Shown in pieces: positions 18,872 to 29,142 of a stretch of DNA of 64,000 bases. The stretch is from Gammaproteobacteria bacterium. GTDB taxonomy: Bacteria; Pseudomonadota; Gammaproteobacteria; SZUA-140. How positions within the stretch are numbered: position 1 is the first letter of the stretch; each line of letters opens with the position of its first letter. Position numbers and translations under genes: made by a program. Location of the stretch: NCBI GenBank assembly GCA_015491865.1, contig WFVD01000018.1, positions 82,516 through 146,515 on the forward strand, given 5' to 3'. The notes under the pieces are model-generated. The model worked only from the letters and a program-made list of their open reading frames with translations. It was not told the DNA's origin and made no database searches.

Positions 18872-19720
18872 ATGTCAAATATTTCCATGCGCAATATGCT
18901 GGAAGCGGGTGTCCATTTCGGTCACCAGACCCGTTACTGGAATCCAAAGATGGCACCATTTATCTTTGGTGATCGTAGTAAAATCCACATTATCAACCTT
19001 GAAAAGACCCTGCCACTGTTCAATGATGCGATGAACTTTATTGGTAAGACAGCGGCTAATCGCGGCAAGGTTCTTTTTGTCGGCACCAAGCGTGCAGCAC
19101 GTGAAGTGGTTAAAGAGCAGGCGCTACGTTGTGGTATGCCGTATGTTAACCAGCGCTGGATGGGCGGTATGCTCACCAATTTCAAGACAGTGAAACAGTC
19201 CATCAAGCGGTTGAAAGATCTGGAGGCGATGTTTGCAGAAGGCAGGCAGGATCGTATCAACAAAAAAGAGGCGCTGGGGCTTAAGCGTGAAATGGAGAAA
19301 CTAGAGCGCGATCTTGGTGGCATTAAAGATATGGGTGGGTTACCAGACGCAATTTTTATTATTGATGTGGGTTATGAAAAGATCGCAGTGAGTGAAGCGA
19401 AGAAACTGGGTATTCCGGTGGTTGGTGTCGTCGATACCAATAATAACCCGGGAGGCCTCGATTATATCATTCCGGGTAATGACGATGCGATTCGTTCTAT
19501 CAACCTCTACCTTCAGGCTGCTGCTGATGCCGCGCTGGAAGGACGTGCTTCAAGTGGTCAGATTGGCGCTGATGCGGACGATGATCTGGTAGAGGTTGAG
19601 ACTGATGAACCTGTTAAAAAGGCACCTAAGCGTGCCGTCAAGAGCGCTGCGGTGACAACCAAAGCAGCTAAAAAGACAGTCGTAGATGCAGGTGATGCAC
19701 CTGCTGAGGCGAGCGCGTAA
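18872..19720 (+). CDS. rpsB: 30S ribosomal protein S2, with long C-terminal tail
   Basis: S2 is a small-subunit protein needed for S1 binding. The family start [20 protein letters not shown], the [10 protein letters not shown] motif and [11 protein letters not shown] are all present. AGGAGAAG precedes the ATG at good spacing. At 282 residues it exceeds the E. coli protein (241). The last 50 or so residues are an added low-complexity tail: an acidic part ([17 protein letters not shown]), then Lys/Ala-rich sequence. Such tails are seen in some relatives and are probably disordered. It leads the rpsB-tsf-pyrH-frr operon. Confidence 0.98.
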   Translation: MSNISMRNMLEAGVHFGHQTRYWNPKMAPFIFGDRSKIHIINLEKTLPLFNDAMNFIGKTAANRGKVLFVGTKRAAREVVKEQALRCGMPYVNQRWMGGMLTNFKTVKQSIKRLKDLEAMFAEGRQDRINKKEALGLKREMEKLERDLGGIKDMGGLPDAIFIIDVGYEKIAVSEAKKLGIPVVGVVDTNNNPGGLDYIIPGNDDAIRSINLYLQAAADAALEGRASSGQIGADADDDLVEVETDEPVKKAPKRAVKSAAVTTKAAKKTVVDAGDAPAEASA

Positions 19721-19738
19721 GACCGTTGCACTGTTGGC

Positions 19739-19766
19739 AGCAGCGGGAATCAGACTTCCCGCTGCT
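19739..19766 (+). promoter_or_regulatory. Intercistronic hairpin between rpsB and tsf
   Basis: A perfect 11-base stem (AGCAGCGGGAA / TTCCCGCTGCT) with a 6-base loop lies 19 bases after the rpsB stop and has no T-run. It may be a partial attenuator or an mRNA-end stabiliser that sets the S2 to EF-Ts ratio. Confidence 0.6.
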
Positions 19767-19821
19767 CTGTTCGGATCTGAACAAATTTTAGAATACTTTG
19801 AGAAATATAGAGGTTTAAGCG

Positions 19822-20706
19822 ATGGGAATAACAGCTGCGCAGGTTAAAGAGCTCCGCGAGCGTACCGGTTCTGGAATGATGGAGTGCAAGAAAATGCTGG
19901 TTGAGACTGGCGGCGATATCGATGCTGCGATCGAGATGATGCGTAAGTCAGGTATGGCAAAGGCTGATAAAAAGGCGAGTCGAGTGGCGGCTGAAGGCAT
20001 TATCGTTTTTCGTGCAAGCGATGATGGAAAGAATGGTGCGATTGTTGAAATCAACAGTGAAACTGATTTTGTTGCCAAGGGTGATGGATTTATTGAATTT
20101 GCTAATCAGGTGGCGGATACCGTCGTGGCATCTCAGCCGGCTGATAGTGAAGCGCTCCTGAGTGGGCCGATGAAGGGTGCCGATGCCTCTGTGAATGAGG
20201 CCCGCCTGGCGCTGATCGCCAAAATCGGTGAAAACATCAATGTTCGCCGTTTTGCAAACTATAGCAATAGCGCTGGCATTGTTGGTGGCTACCTGCACGG
20301 TGTCCGTATTGGTGTGATTGTTGAGCTGGAAGGTGGGGATGCCGCTCTGGCCAGGGATATTGCGATGCATATTGCAGCCAGTAAGCCACTTGCGGTTTCA
20401 GCAGCGGATGTCTCTGCTGATGTGCTGCAGAAAGAGCGAGATATCTTTAGTGCGCAGGCAGCAGAGAGTGGCAAGCCTGCTGAAATCATTGAGAAGATGG
20501 TGGAAGGTCGTATCCGCAAATACCTGGCCGAAATCACCCTGGAAGGGCAGCCCTTCGTTAAAGACCCAGACACCACTGTAGGTAAACTACTCGAGAAGAA
20601 TGGGGCAAAGGTTATCCGTTTTGACCGCCTGGAAGTGGGTGAAGGGATTGAAAAAGTAGAAGAAGACTTTGCGGCAGAAGTGATGGCGCAGGTCAAAGGG
20701 AGCTAA
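19822..20706 (+). CDS. tsf: Elongation factor Ts
   Basis: EF-Ts is the guanine-nucleotide exchange factor for EF-Tu. The N-terminal signature [19 protein letters not shown] is complete, followed by the core with [12 protein letters not shown] and [15 protein letters not shown]. The length of 294 residues is standard. It follows rpsB after a 101-base spacer with a hairpin and precedes pyrH by 5 bases. Confidence 0.98.
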   Translation: MGITAAQVKELRERTGSGMMECKKMLVETGGDIDAAIEMMRKSGMAKADKKASRVAAEGIIVFRASDDGKNGAIVEINSETDFVAKGDGFIEFANQVADTVVASQPADSEALLSGPMKGADASVNEARLALIAKIGENINVRRFANYSNSAGIVGGYLHGVRIGVIVELEGGDAALARDIAMHIAASKPLAVSAADVSADVLQKERDIFSAQAAESGKPAEIIEKMVEGRIRKYLAEITLEGQPFVKDPDTTVGKLLEKNGAKVIRFDRLEVGEGIEKVEEDFAAEVMAQVKGS

Positions 20707-20711
20707 AATTA

Positions 20712-21458
20712 GTGGCATCAACGACTGACAGCGGCAAACCCATTTACAAACGTATTCTACTCAAAATGAGTGGTGAGGCGCTGATGGGGAGTGGGGATCA
20801 TGGAATTGAACCTGAAGTGGTGAATCGTATTGCCACCGATGTTAGCGAGTTGGTGAAGCTAGGGGTGCAGGTTGCAATGGTCGTGGGCGGTGGCAACATC
20901 TCTCGCGGCGCAACCCTTGCCGCATGTGGGATGGACCGGGTGACGGCCGACCATATGGGGATGCTATCGACGGTGATTAATGCACTGGCGATGCAGGATG
21001 CACTGGAACATCACGGTGCCTACGCGCGGGTGATGTCTGCCGTTAAAATTAATCAAATTTGTGAAGACTACATTCGTCGTAAGGCGATTCGCCATCTTGA
21101 AAAGGGGCGTGTGGTGATCTTTGCTGCGGGTACCGGTAACCCATTTTTTACTACCGATTCTGCCGCCAGTCTGCGTGGCATCGAAGTGAGCGCGGATGCG
21201 GTACTGAAGGCGACCAAGGTCGATGGAATCTATTCAGATGACCCGATGAAAAACCCGGATGCAGTGCGCTATAACAAGCTCACCTACGATGAGGTGTTAC
21301 ACCGGAAATTGATGGTGATGGATGCCACGGCGATCGTACTGTGTCGTGATAACAACATGCCATTAAGGGTGTTTGATATCACGAAACAGGGCGCATTGAG
21401 AGATGTTGTGATGAGTGAAACAGAAGGGACGCTGGTGTATAACGGAGATGGCGCATGA
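20712..21458 (+). CDS. pyrH: Uridylate kinase
   Basis: PyrH phosphorylates UMP to UDP in pyrimidine nucleotide synthesis. It belongs to the amino-acid-kinase fold, seen in [24 protein letters not shown] and [16 protein letters not shown]. The length is 248 residues. The start is GTG, supported by AAGGGAG nine bases upstream and by alignment of the family start. Its stop overlaps the frr start by four bases (ATGA), so translation is probably coupled. Confidence 0.97.
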   Translation: MASTTDSGKPIYKRILLKMSGEALMGSGDHGIEPEVVNRIATDVSELVKLGVQVAMVVGGGNISRGATLAACGMDRVTADHMGMLSTVINALAMQDALEHHGAYARVMSAVKINQICEDYIRRKAIRHLEKGRVVIFAAGTGNPFFTTDSAASLRGIEVSADAVLKATKVDGIYSDDPMKNPDAVRYNKLTYDEVLHRKLMVMDATAIVLCRDNNMPLRVFDITKQGALRDVVMSETEGTLVYNGDGA

Positions 21459-22012
21459 TCAATGATATTACCAAAGATGCTGAGATTCGGATGGGAAAGA
21501 GCATCGAATCACTAAAACTTGCATTTGCCAAAATGCGTACCGGGCGAGCCAATGCAAGCCTGCTGGATCATATTAAAGTCCCCTATTACGGTAATGATGT
21601 GCCGTTGAGTCAATGTGCAAACGTGTCAGTTTCTGAGGCGCGCACATTGACTATCAGCCCCTGGGAAAAGGAGCTGGTGCCGGTGATTGAAAAGGCGATC
21701 ATGCGCTCAGATCTTGGTTTGAATCCCTCTACTGCTGGTACCACCATCCGAATCAGCATTCCGCCGCTTACCGAAGAGCGCCGTAAGGATATGATCAAAG
21801 TTGCTCGCGCTGAGGCAGAGAACGGGCGTATTGCGATCCGAAACATTCGACGTGATGCCAACAGTGACTTTAAAGAGCTGCTAAAAGAGAAAGAGATCAC
21901 TGAGGATGAGGAGCGTGGTGCTGAGGAAGGGATACAGAAACTGACGGATCGTTTTGTCGCTGAGGTGGAGGCATTGCTGACAGTAAAAGAAAAAGAGCTG
22001 ATGGAGATCTAG
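21455..22012 (+). CDS. frr: Ribosome recycling factor
   Basis: RRF splits post-termination ribosomes together with EF-G. The 185 residues cover both domains, from the helical [20 protein letters not shown] to [16 protein letters not shown] and the closing helix [16 protein letters not shown]. It overlaps pyrH by four bases. It is the last gene of the translation block; a 117-base spacer then leads into the isoprenoid/envelope block. Confidence 0.98.
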   Translation: MINDITKDAEIRMGKSIESLKLAFAKMRTGRANASLLDHIKVPYYGNDVPLSQCANVSVSEARTLTISPWEKELVPVIEKAIMRSDLGLNPSTAGTTIRISIPPLTEERRKDMIKVARAEAENGRIAIRNIRRDANSDFKELLKEKEITEDEERGAEEGIQKLTDRFVAEVEALLTVKEKELMEI

Positions 22013-22129
22013 GGTGTGCTCATTCTCATTGAGAACAGCCCCTGGTTCGATTGATTCGGATTAGGTCTGACGTCATGTGGTTTTCATCATAACTGGAACC
22101 AGCTTTTTCACTACTAACGCACTCTGATA

Positions 22130-22903
22130 ATGCCCGCTAGAAAAACCGAAGATGTTCCGATAACTGACTACCACGGCGCGCTGCCACGGCATGTTGCCAT
22201 CATTATGGATGGCAATGGCCGTTGGGCAAAAAAACGCTTTATGCCGCGTATTGTTGGCCATAAAGCAGGCGTCGAGACAGTACGCACAATGGTGCGTCAC
22301 TGTGCCGAAAAGCAGATCGAAGTTCTTACCCTGTTTGCCTTCAGCAGCGAAAACTGGCGTCGCCCTGAAAAAGAGGTGAACCTGTTGCTGGAGCTGTTTG
22401 TGACAGCACTGAAGCGTGAGGTAAAACGCCTGAACGAAAATAATGTTGTGCTGAAGATCGTGGGTGATCGCAGCGCATTTCCTGAAGCACTACAGCAGGA
22501 AATTGCCAGCGCTGAGGCGACCACTAGCGGCAATAGTGGTCTGAAACTAGTCATTGCTGCCAACTACGGCGGGCGTTGGGATATTGTTCAGGCAACCCGC
22601 ACGCTGGCAGAAGAGGTGGCTGCTGGCGAGCTTGATCCATCGCAGATCGATGAAGAGGCCCTTAATCGTCACCTCTCTCTTTACGGCATCCCGGAACCGG
22701 ATCTTTTTATTCGTACCGGTGGTGAGGAGCGTGTGAGCAACTTTCTGCTGTGGCAGCTCGCCTACTGTGAAATGTATTTTACTGAAACGTTGTGGCCTGA
22801 CTTTGATGGCGATGCATTCGATGCGGCACTGAACTCTTTTCGTAAGCGTCAACGCCGTTTTGGACGCACTGGCGAACAGGTGGAGCAGGAACGGGATGCT
22901 TAA
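22130..22903 (+). CDS. uppS: Undecaprenyl diphosphate synthase
   Basis: UppS is a cis-prenyltransferase that extends farnesyl diphosphate with isopentenyl units to make the lipid carrier of peptidoglycan and O-antigen. The catalytic Asp lies in IIMDGNGRWAKKR near residue 26. LTLFAFSSENWRRP and the C-terminal DLFIRTGGEERVSNFLLWQL are hallmark motifs. The length is 257 residues. The ribosome site before the ATG is weak. Its last 8 bases overlap cdsA. Confidence 0.97.
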   Translation: MPARKTEDVPITDYHGALPRHVAIIMDGNGRWAKKRFMPRIVGHKAGVETVRTMVRHCAEKQIEVLTLFAFSSENWRRPEKEVNLLLELFVTALKREVKRLNENNVVLKIVGDRSAFPEALQQEIASAEATTSGNSGLKLVIAANYGGRWDIVQATRTLAEEVAAGELDPSQIDEEALNRHLSLYGIPEPDLFIRTGGEERVSNFLLWQLAYCEMYFTETLWPDFDGDAFDAALNSFRKRQRRFGRTGEQVEQERDA

Positions 22904-23735
22904 GCAGCGAGTCATCACCGCATCGGTTCTGGCATCGCTGTTTGTCTGGGGTGTGATCGCCTTGCCGACCACCTATGTCTCGTTACTCTTTGCCGTGATG
23001 GTGACCGTGGGTGCCGTTGAATGGACGCGCTTGATGGGGGCGCCTGCACCGATCGGTAAATATAAATTTGTTGCTCTGATCTGGGTGTTAATGGTGGTGA
23101 GCGCCTGGGTGAGTCAGCACGCCCCGCTTTTTTATCTGCTACTCACCGCATCTGTATTGTGGTGGGGTTACGCGCTGAGGCTGATACAGCGTTTTAGCGC
23201 ACATGTGTTGAGCGGAGCGCACGCGGCGACCACGACACAGTTTCCACTCGCTGCACTGCCTGCGATCGGCGTGGTGCTGTTGGTGCCGACCTGGATTGCA
23301 ATGGTGGTGCTGCACTCCATTTCGCCCTACTGGCTGCTGCTGCTGCTGTTTTTGATCTGGGGTGCAGATACCGGTGCCTACTTTGCCGGGCGCGCTTTTG
23401 GTAAACACAAACTGGCTCCACAGGTCAGCCCGGGCAAAAGCTGGGAGGGGGTTGCCGGCGCGATGGCGATGACAGTGGTGGTGGCGCTTGTTGGTGGCAT
23501 ACTGCTTGATGTGAGCGGCGTGGCGCTGTTTGCTTTAGTGATGCTGGCACTGGTCACGGTCGCATTTTCTATTGTAGGTGACCTGATGGAGAGTTTGATG
23601 AAACGGCGTGCTGGGGTCAAAGATAGCGGCACGCTGCTGCCTGGCCACGGTGGCGTACTTGACCGTATCGATAGCCTCACCGCGGCTGCACCGCTCTTTG
23701 CACTTGGCATTTCACTCCTCGGTATCCGCGCATGA
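22896..23735 (+). CDS. cdsA: Phosphatidate cytidylyltransferase (CDP-diglyceride synthase)
   Basis: CdsA makes CDP-diacylglycerol from phosphatidate and CTP, the branch point of phospholipid synthesis. I chose the ATG at 22896, giving [14 protein letters not shown] and 279 residues, instead of an upstream in-frame ATG at 22860. Multiple membrane helices are followed by the family signature ([13 protein letters not shown], then [14 protein letters not shown]). It overlaps uppS by 8 bases and dxr by 4, showing tight coupling. Confidence 0.96.
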   Translation: MLKQRVITASVLASLFVWGVIALPTTYVSLLFAVMVTVGAVEWTRLMGAPAPIGKYKFVALIWVLMVVSAWVSQHAPLFYLLLTASVLWWGYALRLIQRFSAHVLSGAHAATTTQFPLAALPAIGVVLLVPTWIAMVVLHSISPYWLLLLLFLIWGADTGAYFAGRAFGKHKLAPQVSPGKSWEGVAGAMAMTVVVALVGGILLDVSGVALFALVMLALVTVAFSIVGDLMESLMKRRAGVKDSGTLLPGHGGVLDRIDSLTAAAPLFALGISLLGIRA

Positions 23736-24913
23736 TAGGTGTTACGGTACTCGGCTCGACCGGTTCAATTGGCGTTAATACACTGGATGTGATTGCACAG
23801 CACCCCACGCAGTACCGGGCTGTTGCGCTGACCGCTAATCGCAATGTCGAGCGTCTATTTGAACAGTGCGTAGCCCACCATCCCGATTATGCGGTGATGT
23901 GTGATGCAGATGCGGCGGAGCAGCTGCAGCAAAAGATTCAGCTTGCAGGGCTAATGACACAGGTACTGGGCGGTGCCGAAGGGCTTGAGAAGGTTGCCAC
24001 ATTAGCGCAGTGCGAGCAGGTGATGGCGGCGATTGTCGGTGCGGCCGGTCTGCTGCCAACGCTGGCGGCAGCACGTGCCGGCAAGCGGGTGTTGCTCGCC
24101 AATAAAGAGGCGCTGGTGATGTCGGGACATCTCTTTATGGATGCCGTGCGCGAACATGGCGCAGCACTGTTGCCGATCGATAGCGAACATAACGCGATTT
24201 TTCAATGCATGCCGCCCCGTTTTAATGGTTTTGAGAGCGGTGGTATCGAACAGATATTATTAACAGGTTCTGGTGGGCCCTTTCGAACGGTCGCCCCGGA
24301 GGCGCTTGTCGATGTCACCCCCGCGCAGGCGTGCGCCCATCCCAACTGGGTCATGGGGCGCAAGATCTCGGTTGATTCGGCAACGATGATGAATAAAGGG
24401 CTGGAGCTGATTGAGGCGTGCTGGATTTTTGCCGCACCAGCAGAGAAGATTCAGATTGTGGTTCATCCGCAAAGCATCATCCACTCGATGGTGGAATATA
24501 TCGACGGCTCGGTACTGGCGCAGATGGGCAGCCCTGATATGCGGATTCCAATTGCACATGCGATGGCGTGGCCGCAACGGATGTCATCGGGCGTTGAGCG
24601 TCTGAATCTGTTTGATGTCGCGCGTCTCGATTTTGAACGCCCGGATGATGCCCGCTTCCCCTGCCTGCGACTGGCGCGTGAGGTGGCTGAACAGGGGGGG
24701 ACTGCCGCAGCAGTTCTCAATGCTGCCAATGAGATTGCGGTGGAGGCATTTCTGGCGGAGCGACTCAGATTTACCGATATTAGCCGTGTGATTGAGGCGA
24801 CGCTGGCCGATGTTAGTGCGCAAGTGGCGACCACGCTGGCGACTGTTTTGCAGGCCGATGCTGACGCCCGTGAAGTCGCACAACGCCATGTTAGTGGATT
24901 GAAAATAAAATGA
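23732..24913 (+). CDS. dxr: 1-deoxy-D-xylulose 5-phosphate reductoisomerase
   Basis: Dxr catalyses the committed step of the MEP isoprenoid route, forming methylerythritol 4-phosphate with NADPH. The nucleotide motif GSTGSIG is at residues 8-14. [12 protein letters not shown], the metal-binding [13 protein letters not shown] and [13 protein letters not shown] are all present. Length 393 is normal. It feeds the neighbouring uppS with isoprenoid precursors. It overlaps cdsA and rseP by four bases each. Confidence 0.98.
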   Translation: MIGVTVLGSTGSIGVNTLDVIAQHPTQYRAVALTANRNVERLFEQCVAHHPDYAVMCDADAAEQLQQKIQLAGLMTQVLGGAEGLEKVATLAQCEQVMAAIVGAAGLLPTLAAARAGKRVLLANKEALVMSGHLFMDAVREHGAALLPIDSEHNAIFQCMPPRFNGFESGGIEQILLTGSGGPFRTVAPEALVDVTPAQACAHPNWVMGRKISVDSATMMNKGLELIEACWIFAAPAEKIQIVVHPQSIIHSMVEYIDGSVLAQMGSPDMRIPIAHAMAWPQRMSSGVERLNLFDVARLDFERPDDARFPCLRLAREVAEQGGTAAAVLNAANEIAVEAFLAERLRFTDISRVIEATLADVSAQVATTLATVLQADADAREVAQRHVSGLKIK

Positions 24914-26277
24914 TGAGTTCTGTGCTGTCATCGGTCTTCTTTTTTATCATTGCACTGGGTCTACTGATCACGGTGCATGAATTCGGCCATTTCTGGGTGG
25001 CACGCAAGATGGGCGTGAAGGTGATCCGTTTTTCAGTCGGCTTTGGTAAACCACTCTTTAGCTGGCGACGTGCCAACGATGAAACCGAGTATGTGATCGC
25101 AATGCTGCCACTGGGTGGCTACGTGCAGATGCTTGATGAGCGGGAAGGCGATGTCGATCCAGCAGAACTTGATCGCACCTTTAATCGCAAATCACTCGGG
25201 AAACGGACCGCAATTGTAGCTGCCGGGCCGATCTTTAATTTTATTCTCGCGATCGCCATCTACTGGTTGATCCTGGTGATCGGGGTTAGCGGTGTAAAAC
25301 CTGTCGTAGGTGAAGTCAATGAGGGGAGTATCGCAGCAGCCGGCGGTTTTCAGTACGGTGATGTCATTACGCAGGTTGGCGATACCAGAACAGTAACCTG
25401 GGGGGCGGCCGGTATGGCGCTGCTGGACCACAGCCTCGACGCGGAGGTGGTCAAGGTGCGCGTGCTGGAAGATGGCGTGGTGAGTAAAACACGACTGCTT
25501 GATTTTTCGACGCCGGGGCTGGAGCTGGAGCGCAAAAACCTGCTTGAGAGCCTCGGCATTAATATCATGCGCCCAAAAATTCCAGCACTGATAGGCCAGG
25601 TGACACCCGGCGGGGCGGCGGAGCAAGCGGGCATTCTTGCCGGTGACTTACTGTTGAGTGTCGATGGCCAGCCGATTGAAGACTGGGAGACGTGGGTGCA
25701 TACAGTCAGAGAAAATCCGGAGGTCAATCTGCAGGTGGAGCTGGAGCGTGCTGGGCGAGTGGTCACGGTTGAGCTGCGCCCGGCGCGACTGGAAACCAAA
25801 GCGGGGGTGATTGGTCGAATTGGCGCGACAGTCGCGTATCCTGAGGCGCTGTTTGAGCAGTTTAATGCCGTTGAGCGCTACTCCTTCTTTGCGGCCCTGC
25901 CAGCGGCGCTGGACAAGACCTGGGAGATGTCGCTGCTGACGTTAAGAATGCTCGGTAATATGGTGATTGGAAACGTCTCGGTTGAAAACCTCAGCGGCCC
26001 GATCAGCATCGCACAGTATGCGGGTTCGTCAGCGGGGATCGGTTTTGTCGCCTTTGCCGGTTTTCTGGCATTGATTAGCATAAGCCTGGGTGTGTTGAAT
26101 CTGTTGCCGATCCCCATGCTCGATGGCGGCCATCTTTTCTATTACCTGATTGAGTGGATCAAAGGGAGTGAAGTCTCTGAAGAGGTTCAGGTGGTGGGGC
26201 AGCAGGTCGGGATTGTGTTGCTGGTGCTGGTGATGATTGTTGCGTTCTATAACGACATTGAGCGGCTAGTAGGTTAG
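24910..26277 (+). CDS. rseP: Site-2 intramembrane zinc protease RseP
   Basis: RseP cleaves anti-sigma factors such as RseA within the membrane during the envelope stress response and removes leftover signal peptides. Zinc-binding HEFGH is at residues 23-27 in the first membrane helix. The third ligand region [13 protein letters not shown] lies near 397-409. Two PDZ domains lie between (about 110-290). Length 455 is standard. It sits directly before bamA, the outer-membrane assembly factor whose failure triggers this response. Confidence 0.97.
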   Translation: MMSSVLSSVFFFIIALGLLITVHEFGHFWVARKMGVKVIRFSVGFGKPLFSWRRANDETEYVIAMLPLGGYVQMLDEREGDVDPAELDRTFNRKSLGKRTAIVAAGPIFNFILAIAIYWLILVIGVSGVKPVVGEVNEGSIAAAGGFQYGDVITQVGDTRTVTWGAAGMALLDHSLDAEVVKVRVLEDGVVSKTRLLDFSTPGLELERKNLLESLGINIMRPKIPALIGQVTPGGAAEQAGILAGDLLLSVDGQPIEDWETWVHTVRENPEVNLQVELERAGRVVTVELRPARLETKAGVIGRIGATVAYPEALFEQFNAVERYSFFAALPAALDKTWEMSLLTLRMLGNMVIGNVSVENLSGPISIAQYAGSSAGIGFVAFAGFLALISISLGVLNLLPIPMLDGGHLFYYLIEWIKGSEVSEEVQVVGQQVGIVLLVLVMIVAFYNDIERLVG

Positions 26278-26280
26278 CGA

Positions 26281-28587
26281 GTGGAATTTTCTCAGATGGT
26301 ACAGATGAAACTGATGTTACGCGCAGGCGTACTTTTATTGGTGGGCAGTCTCAGCTGTAGCGTTGCATCGGCCTTTTCACCGTTTACCGTGCAGGATGTG
26401 GAAGTGCGCGGGCTGGAGCGTATTTCACTCGGTACCGTGTTAAATTATCTACCGCTCAATGTTGGCGAACAGCTGGATGATGAGCGCAGCGATAATATTA
26501 TTAAGGCACTTTTCAAAACCGGTTTTTTTGATGATGTGACGGTCGCTGCGCGTGGTGATATCGTGGTGATTGAGGTGCGTGAACGACCCGCGATTGCGAG
26601 TATCGAAATCGATGGCAATGAAGATATTGAGACAGAAGCGCTCAACGATGCGCTGGAGCGTATTGGACTTGCCAGTGGACGAGTCTTCGATCGCTCCGCA
26701 CTGGATAAAGTGGTGCGTGAGCTTGAGCGTCAATATTTCAATCAGGGCAAGTATGGCGTTAAGATCGAATCAGAGGTGGTCTCACTTGACGATGGCCGGG
26801 TTGAGATCGACATCGACATTAATGAAGGTGATGTCGCCACCATTAAACAGATCAACCTGGTGGGTAACCACGCTTATACCGATGAGACACTGCGTAGCAA
26901 GTTTCAGCTCGATTCGCCGGGAATCTTTTTTGGGGGCGAGCAATACTCCCGTTTTAAGTTGGGGGCTGACCTTGAGTCACTGCGCTCATACTATCTTGAT
27001 CGCGGCTATATTAACTTTAACATCGACTCGACGCAGGTGACGATCACCCCGGACAAGCAGGATATTTTTATCGCCATTAATGTCTCGGAAGAGCAGCAGT
27101 ACTCGATTAAAGCGATCAAACTGGCGGGTGACCTCATCTTGCCCGAGGAAGAGCTAAGGGCGCTGGTGACGCTGGCTGAGGGCGAGGTCTTTTCACGTAG
27201 CAAGGTGACTGCCAGTACAGAAGCGCTAAATGAGCGTCTGGGCGAGGAAGGTTTTGCCTTTTCAAATATCAATGCGATCCCTGAGGTGGATAAAGAGAAT
27301 CGCCTGGTTTCGCTGACCTTCTTTATCGATCCAGGGCGTCGTGTCTATGTTCGCCGAATCAATATCAGTGGCAACAAGAGCACGAAAGATGAGGTGGTGC
27401 GACGTGAGTTCCGCCAGATGGAAGGTGGCTGGATCTCGACTGGGCAGATTGATCGTACCCGGGTACGTATACAGCGACTTGGTTTTTTTGAGAATATCAA
27501 TATCGAAACCCCCGCTGTTGCCGGTGTTACCGATCAGGTTGATATCGCTCTCTCGTTAGATGAGCGCGCCTCCGGCTCTTTGACGGCAGGTGTCGGCTTC
27601 TCCCAGACACAGGGATTGCTGATCAATGCCAGTGTGAGCCAGGACAATTTTCTGGGCAGCGGTAAACGTATCACGACCAACATCAATAACAGTGATGTAA
27701 ATTCGGTCTATAGCTTCTCGTACAGTAATCCCTATTACACTATCAATGGTGTTAGCCGTGGTTTTAACCTCTCCTATCGGAAAACGGATGCTGCACGGGC
27801 CAATATTGCTGCGTACACATCCGATCAATACAGTCTCGGGGTCAATTATGGTTTTCCATTAAGTGAATATAACCGCGCCTCTTTAGGATTGGCCTATGAA
27901 AATACGCAGATTTTCACATCAACACTGACGCCACAATCTATCCGTGATTTTCTTGATGCCAATACGGACCAGTTCAATATCTACAAGTTAACGTTGGGGT
28001 GGACTCATGACACTCGCGATCGAACGATCTTTGCAAATAACGGCCTCTTGGTGAGCCTGAATAGCACGCTGGCGCTGCCAGGGAGCGGGCTGGAGTATTA
28101 CAAAGTCGATTTTCGTGCCATGAAATTTCAGCCAATCACTCAAAAACTGACCCTTCTGATGAAAGGGGCGCTGGGATACGGCGACAGTTACTCACGTACA
28201 ACACGTTTACCCTTTTTTGAGTACTATTACGCCGGCGGTAGCAGTTCGGTACGAGGTTTCAGAGGGAATTCACTGGGGCCGCAAGAGGGGAACCTTTCGC
28301 TTGGTGGGGCGCTGAAAGTGGTGGGTAATCTTGAGCTGATTGTCCCGATGCCGTTTGTGGCTGAGGATAATCGCTCGTTACGCTTGAGTGGTTTCTATGA
28401 TATTGGTAATGTATTCACTGATGGCAACGGATATGATTCAGCGGAGTTGAGGTCGTCAACCGGCATTGCTTTAATCTGGATGTCGCCTATTGCACCGTTA
28501 ACATTTAGTTACGCTTTTCCTCTGAATGATAAAGAGGGTGATAAACTTGAACGCTTCCAGTTTACGCTGGGTTCGTTTTTCTTCTAG
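26281..28587 (+). CDS. bamA: Outer membrane protein assembly factor BamA
   Basis: BamA is the essential Omp85 insertase of the BAM complex. A signal peptide ends at about SVASA, then five POTRA domains (starting FTVQDVEVRGLERIS), then a 16-strand barrel whose conserved loop motif SSVRGF is near residues 655-660 and which ends in a C-terminal Phe (FQFTLGSFFF). The frame can start at GTG 26281 or at ATG 26305. The second gives a more typical signal peptide (MKLMLRAGVLLLVG), so the true N-terminus is uncertain. The total is 768 or 760 residues. Confidence 0.97.
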   Translation: MEFSQMVQMKLMLRAGVLLLVGSLSCSVASAFSPFTVQDVEVRGLERISLGTVLNYLPLNVGEQLDDERSDNIIKALFKTGFFDDVTVAARGDIVVIEVRERPAIASIEIDGNEDIETEALNDALERIGLASGRVFDRSALDKVVRELERQYFNQGKYGVKIESEVVSLDDGRVEIDIDINEGDVATIKQINLVGNHAYTDETLRSKFQLDSPGIFFGGEQYSRFKLGADLESLRSYYLDRGYINFNIDSTQVTITPDKQDIFIAINVSEEQQYSIKAIKLAGDLILPEEELRALVTLAEGEVFSRSKVTASTEALNERLGEEGFAFSNINAIPEVDKENRLVSLTFFIDPGRRVYVRRINISGNKSTKDEVVRREFRQMEGGWISTGQIDRTRVRIQRLGFFENINIETPAVAGVTDQVDIALSLDERASGSLTAGVGFSQTQGLLINASVSQDNFLGSGKRITTNINNSDVNSVYSFSYSNPYYTINGVSRGFNLSYRKTDAARANIAAYTSDQYSLGVNYGFPLSEYNRASLGLAYENTQIFTSTLTPQSIRDFLDANTDQFNIYKLTLGWTHDTRDRTIFANNGLLVSLNSTLALPGSGLEYYKVDFRAMKFQPITQKLTLLMKGALGYGDSYSRTTRLPFFEYYYAGGSSSVRGFRGNSLGPQEGNLSLGGALKVVGNLELIVPMPFVAEDNRSLRLSGFYDIGNVFTDGNGYDSAELRSSTGIALIWMSPIAPLTFSYAFPLNDKEGDKLERFQFTLGSFFF

Positions 28588-28611
28588 GCTTTTGAAAATC
28601 GGGGTTGAGAC

Positions 28612-29127
28612 TTGAATAAAATAATTAAAATGGTTTCAGTCGGGGTTGCATCGCTGTTGATGGCATTACCAGTGGCTGCCGCGGACCTTAAGCTGGGTTA
28701 TGTCGATGCCGTGAGGCTTTTTCAGGATGCACCGCAGGCTGCACAGGCAGAGGTGATGTTGCGCGAGGAGTTTTCGGGGCGAGAAAAGGCGTTGCTGGAG
28801 CAGCAGAAAAAAGCCAAAGCGCTCGAAGATCGTCTCAGACGCGACGGCATGGTGATGAGTGAAAGTGAGCGTAAAAAGATCGATAATGAACTGTTAGACA
28901 TTGCACGTGATATGCGCCGTGGTCAGGAAGAGTTTCGTGAAGATCTCAACCGTCGCCGTAACGAAGAGATTGCCAAGGTGCAGGAATTTATTAAGGACGT
29001 GATCGATAAGGTTGGTAGAGAGGGGGAGTTTGACCTGATCTTTTTTGAGGGTATCGCTTACGCAAACACTGAACTGGAGATCACTTCACAGGTACTCGCC
29101 AGGCTGAAAACGCTGGCAAAGCAATAG
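28612..29127 (+). CDS. skp: Periplasmic chaperone Skp/OmpH
   Basis: Skp is a trimeric jellyfish-shaped chaperone that carries unfolded outer-membrane proteins across the periplasm. The signal peptide ends at LPVAAA. The mature start DLKLGYVDAVRLFQDAPQA and the long charged helices (about 55-125) are typical, and length 171 fits. The likely start is TTG at 28612, since MNKIIKMVS gives a positively charged signal start. ATG at 28630 is the alternative. It follows bamA, as usual. Confidence 0.93.
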   Translation: MNKIIKMVSVGVASLLMALPVAAADLKLGYVDAVRLFQDAPQAAQAEVMLREEFSGREKALLEQQKKAKALEDRLRRDGMVMSESERKKIDNELLDIARDMRRGQEEFREDLNRRRNEEIAKVQEFIKDVIDKVGREGEFDLIFFEGIAYANTELEITSQVLARLKTLAKQ

Positions 29128-29142
29128 ACAGGGTCTGCCCCG

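Noticed and set aside
22042..22102. CTGGTTC and GAACCAG separated by 47 bases before uppS
   Set aside because: The loop is too long and the stem too short for a credible terminator or riboswitch.
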